DNA of 32,768 bases, from positions 1 through 32,768 of the forward strand of contig CAMYMV010000009.1 in NCBI GenBank assembly GCA_947259585.1. Reading direction: 5' to 3'. This stretch comes from an uncultured Gemmatimonadales bacterium. Lineage in GTDB: Bacteria > Gemmatimonadota > Gemmatimonadetes > Palauibacterales > Palauibacteraceae. The translations under genes and the position numbers were made by a program. This document shows positions 30,032-32,768 of this stretch, piece after piece (the first letter of the stretch is position 1; every line of letters starts with the position of its first letter). The notes beneath the pieces were generated by a model. The model was given only the letters and a program-made list of their open reading frames with translations. It was not told the origin of the DNA and made no database searches.

Positions 30032-32422
30032 GTGAGCTCAGGAAGGCCCGAGAAGAGGTCCGATTTCATACGCGAGATGGTCGCGCGCGATGTGGCGGCC
30101 GGGAAAAGCGGTGGCGTCGTGACCACGCGTTTTCCCCCCGAGCCGAACGGGTTCCTGCACATCGGCCATTCCACGGCGATCTGTCTCGATTTCCAGGTCG
30201 CGCAGGAGTACGGGGGCAGCTGCAACCTCCGCTTCGACGACACGAACCCGACGGCCGAGGACGAGAGATACGCGCGGGCGATCGAGGAGGACGTACGCTG
30301 GCTGGGCTTCGAGTGGAACGGGCCCTCGCGCTACGCGTCCGACTACTTCGAGCAGCTTTATCGCCACGCCCTTCAGCTGATCCGCGACGGGAAGGCGTAC
30401 GTGGACAGCTCGAGCCTGGAGGAGATCCGGGCGGGTCGCGGCACCGTGACCGAGCCGGGGACCCCGAGTCCGTACAGGGACCGGTCGATCGAGGAGAGCC
30501 TCGAGCTCTTCGAGCGCATGCGGGCCGGCGAGTTCGAGGACGGCGCGCACGTGCTCCGGGCCCGGATCGACATGGCGGCGGCGAACATGAAGATGCGCGA
30601 TCCGCTCATCTACCGGATCCGCCATGCCACTCACTATCGCACGGGCGACGAGTGGCCGATCTACCCCATGTACGACTGGGCACATCCTCTCTCCGACGCG
30701 ATCGAAGGGATCACCCACTCCCTTTGCACGCTGGAGTTCCTGCCGAACCGCGAGCTGTACGACTGGGTCGTCGACAACACGCGCCAGGATGTCGAGACGG
30801 GGAAGGTGGGCGGCTGGGATCCCAGGCCACGGCAGACCGAGTTCGCCCGCCTGAACCTCGACTACACCGTCATGAGCAAGCGCAAGCTGGCGCAACTGGT
30901 GAGCGAGGGCAGGGAGCCGGGGATTTGGGGCGTAGACGGGTGGGACGATCCGCGGATGCCCACGCTGACCGGGCTCCGGCGTCGCGGCGTGACCGCCGCG
31001 GCGATCCGCCGCTTCAGCGATCTCGTCGGCATCGCGAAGGCGGACAAGCGGGTGGACATCGGCACGCTCGAGCACGTGGTGCGGGACGATCTGAACCGAC
31101 GTGCGCCGCGCCGCATGTGCGTGCTCCAGCCGCTCTGCCTCGAGATCGAGAACTACCCGAAGGGCGAGACGGAATGGGTCGACGTGCCCGATTTTCCGCC
31201 TGACGTGGGAGAGGCCGGGACGCGCAAAGTCCCGTTCTCGGGGGAGATCCTCATCGAACGCAACGACTTCGCCGAGGATCCGCCGGAGGGCTACCGCCGG
31301 CTCGCTCCCGGTCGCGAGGTGCGGCTCAAGTACGGTTACCTGGTCACCTTCAAGGAGATTGTCCGAGATCCGGAGAGCGGCCGGATCTGGAAGATCCGCT
31401 GCACCTACGACCCGGAGAGCCGCGGCGGGTCGGCCCCGGACGGGCGGAAGGTGTCCGGGACGATCCACTGGGTTTCCTACCCGGAGGCGGTGCCTTGCGA
31501 GGCCCGTCTGTACGACCGGCTGTTCTCCGTCCCGAACCCGGAGGAGGACGCGGACTTCCACGAGCATCTCAACCCGATGTCGCTGGTCATCGTGCCCGAG
31601 GCGAGGGTCGAGCCGAGCGTCGCGGAGGATCCCCCGGGAACACACTACCAGTTCGAGCGACTCGGTTATTTCATCCGCGACACGGACGAGGGCGAAGACG
31701 GCCGCCCCGTCTACAACCGCACCGTTGAGCTGAAGGATCCGTGGGCGAGGCGACAGATACAGGACGAGCTCCCGCTCGCCGATCAACCCATCGCGAAGGT
31801 CGAGAAGGCCGAAGCCGAAGCCCCTCCGGTCGTAGGCGAAGATACCGGACGCCGAGAACGAGACGGCCTCCGAAGGCGGGTGCCGGAGCTGGCGGAGCGC
31901 TTCCGGTACTATGTGCAGGAGCTGGACCTACCGGAGGAGGATGCCGACGTCCTCACCGGTGACCTGGCGGTCGCCGGGTTCTTCGACGCCGCTCTCGCCG
32001 CCGGGCAGGGCTCCCCGCGAGCGGTCGCCAACTGGGTCGTGAACGAGCTCCTCCGCGAGCTGAAGGGACGATCCGTCGAGGATCTGCCGATCGAGGCTCC
32101 GCAATTGAGTCGACTCGTCGCGCTGGTCGAGGAGGGCGCCATCTCGGGACGCATCGCGAAGGACGTGTTCGGCCGGCTGGTGGAAGAGGGGGGCGACCCG
32201 GAGGAGATCGTGCGCGCCGAGGGGCTGCAGCAGATCAGCGATCCGGGGGAGCTCGAGGCGCTCGTGGAGCGGGCCATCGAGGACCACCCCGACCAGGCGG
32301 CGCGCTACCAGGAGGGACAAAGCGGCCTGCTCGGCTTCTTCGTCGGACAGGTGATGCGCGCCACCGAGGGGAAGGCGAATCCGGAGCTGGTCGGTCAGCT
32401 CCTCCGCGAACGTCTCGGATGA
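30032..32422 (+). CDS. glnS: glutaminyl-tRNA synthetase with C-terminal YqeY-like domain
   Basis: A 796-residue class I synthetase. P-P-E-P-N-G-F-L-H-I-G-H gives the HIGH motif at 43-46. The KMSKS loop is V-M-S-K-R at about 280-284. C-T-L-E-F and N-R-E-L-Y-D-W are typical of GlnRS, and the two-barrel anticodon-binding domain runs to about residue 590. A further region, about 610-796, is helical and resembles YqeY/GatB tail domains (L-S-R-L-V-A-L-V-E-E-G-A-I-S-G-R-I-A-K, then F-F-V-G-Q-V-M-R-A-T-E-G-K-A-N-P). In Deinococcus a similar tail on GlnRS increases tRNA binding. I chose GTG 30032 because the frame upstream to 29954 is unlike protein. The stop overlaps the next gene (ATGA). Confidence 0.88.
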   Translation: MSSGRPEKRSDFIREMVARDVAAGKSGGVVTTRFPPEPNGFLHIGHSTAICLDFQVAQEYGGSCNLRFDDTNPTAEDERYARAIEEDVRWLGFEWNGPSRYASDYFEQLYRHALQLIRDGKAYVDSSSLEEIRAGRGTVTEPGTPSPYRDRSIEESLELFERMRAGEFEDGAHVLRARIDMAAANMKMRDPLIYRIRHATHYRTGDEWPIYPMYDWAHPLSDAIEGITHSLCTLEFLPNRELYDWVVDNTRQDVETGKVGGWDPRPRQTEFARLNLDYTVMSKRKLAQLVSEGREPGIWGVDGWDDPRMPTLTGLRRRGVTAAAIRRFSDLVGIAKADKRVDIGTLEHVVRDDLNRRAPRRMCVLQPLCLEIENYPKGETEWVDVPDFPPDVGEAGTRKVPFSGEILIERNDFAEDPPEGYRRLAPGREVRLKYGYLVTFKEIVRDPESGRIWKIRCTYDPESRGGSAPDGRKVSGTIHWVSYPEAVPCEARLYDRLFSVPNPEEDADFHEHLNPMSLVIVPEARVEPSVAEDPPGTHYQFERLGYFIRDTDEGEDGRPVYNRTVELKDPWARRQIQDELPLADQPIAKVEKAEAEAPPVVGEDTGRRERDGLRRRVPELAERFRYYVQELDLPEEDADVLTGDLAVAGFFDAALAAGQGSPRAVANWVVNELLRELKGRSVEDLPIEAPQLSRLVALVEEGAISGRIAKDVFGRLVEEGGDPEEIVRAEGLQQISDPGELEALVERAIEDHPDQAARYQEGQSGLLGFFVGQVMRATEGKANPELVGQLLRERLG

Positions 32423-32768
32423 CGGGCGGCGAATCGAGCTCCGGCACCGGCGGCCGAGGTCCGGAGCCCCCAGCCGAGCTGGATCCGGAGCTGTTCGAGG
32501 AGATCCGCCGCATCTTCGCCGACCGGATCCCCTTCAACCACTTGATCGGGCTCGAGCTGACCTCTTTCACGACGGAGCGCGCCAGCTTCCGCTTCGAGAT
32601 GAGGGACGACCTGGTCGGTAACTACGTGCGCCGCACGCTTCACGGCGGAGTGATCTCCGCCACCCTCGACGCCACGTGCGGCATGGCCGCGCTGTTGGGA
32701 TCCCTCCGTCGCGAGGACCGAACGGCCGAGCAAAAACTGGCCCTGTTCGGCCGGCTGGGGACGATCGA
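32419..32768 (+). CDS. PaaI-type hotdog thioesterase (partial, cut by window end)
   Basis: The ATG at 32419 overlaps the glnS stop codon (ATGA) and the frame runs open to the window edge, 116 codons visible. After a glycine/proline-rich start comes I-P-F-N-H-L-I-G-L-E-L, then V-R-R-T-L-H-G-G-V-I-S-A-T-L-D, then G-M-A-A-L. The H-G-G segment followed by a helix starting S-A-x-x-D is the active-site region of the 4HBT/PaaI hotdog thioesterases, which hydrolyse acyl-CoA thioesters. The C-terminal half is outside the window. Confidence 0.75.
   Translation, partial: MTGGESSSGTGGRGPEPPAELDPELFEEIRRIFADRIPFNHLIGLELTSFTTERASFRFEMRDDLVGNYVRRTLHGGVISATLDATCGMAALLGSLRREDRTAEQKLALFGRLGTI

Noticed and set aside
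1..32768. tRNA, rRNA, CRISPR, prophage or insertion-sequence content
   Set aside because: I looked for cloverleaf-like sequences, regular spaced repeats, transposase or integrase motifs and terminal inverted repeats, and found none I could support.

Overview
This is a GC-rich, gene-dense bacterial chromosomal window from a diderm organism: it encodes an outer-membrane porin, an OmpA-type protein and several lipoproteins. Gene content (DUF3179, DUF4136, DUF6090-like and NhaC-type proteins, a GlnRS with a YqeY-like tail) would fit an environmental Gemmatimonadota-like or similar lineage, but that placement is a guess because there is no rRNA or other marker. I see no prophage, insertion sequence, CRISPR array, rRNA or tRNA gene.

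Layout. (1) 1-3912, minus strand: a phosphate-starvation block, phoB then phoR then a phosphate-selective-type porin. A three-repeat Pho box sits in front of the porin, and a further minus-strand gene may start at the left edge. (2) 4050-7555: three glycosyltransferases. Two of them converge and overlap by 276 bp; the third (DPM1-like) starts 26 bp from the start of the multispanning one. (3) 7560-8806: two small minus-strand genes (one ribbon-helix-helix-like) and an AT-richer intergenic stretch. (4) 8807-13868: NhaC-type antiporter, enoyl-ACP-reductase-like SDR with a coupled small membrane protein, then minus-strand OmpA and thioredoxin-fold genes. (5) 14064-19267: a pruA-type aldehyde dehydrogenase followed by a phenylacetyl-CoA epoxidase cluster, paaA-paaD-paaB-paaC. 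The zinc ribbon normally at the C-terminus of PaaD is here a separate gene after paaC. Two hairpins end this block. (6) 19398-22249: DUF2461 protein, methyltransferase, adenosine-deaminase family enzyme and thioredoxin-like ferredoxin, all overlapping. (7) 22288-24861: lipoproteins and a TauE-type exporter. (8) 25107-29922: a run of exported proteins, including a broken beta-propeller/TlpA pair and a DUF3179 protein whose reading frame contains one in-frame TGA. (9) 30032-end: glutaminyl-tRNA synthetase and a partial hotdog thioesterase.

The most striking observation is at 27150-28202. The in-frame TGA replaces the first cysteine of the conserved CxxC of a DUF3179 protein, giving UxxC, and is followed at the right distance by a hairpin resembling a bacterial SECIS element. 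This is a candidate exported selenoprotein. The second is the split PaaD. All functional calls come from reading motifs by eye; no database search was run.
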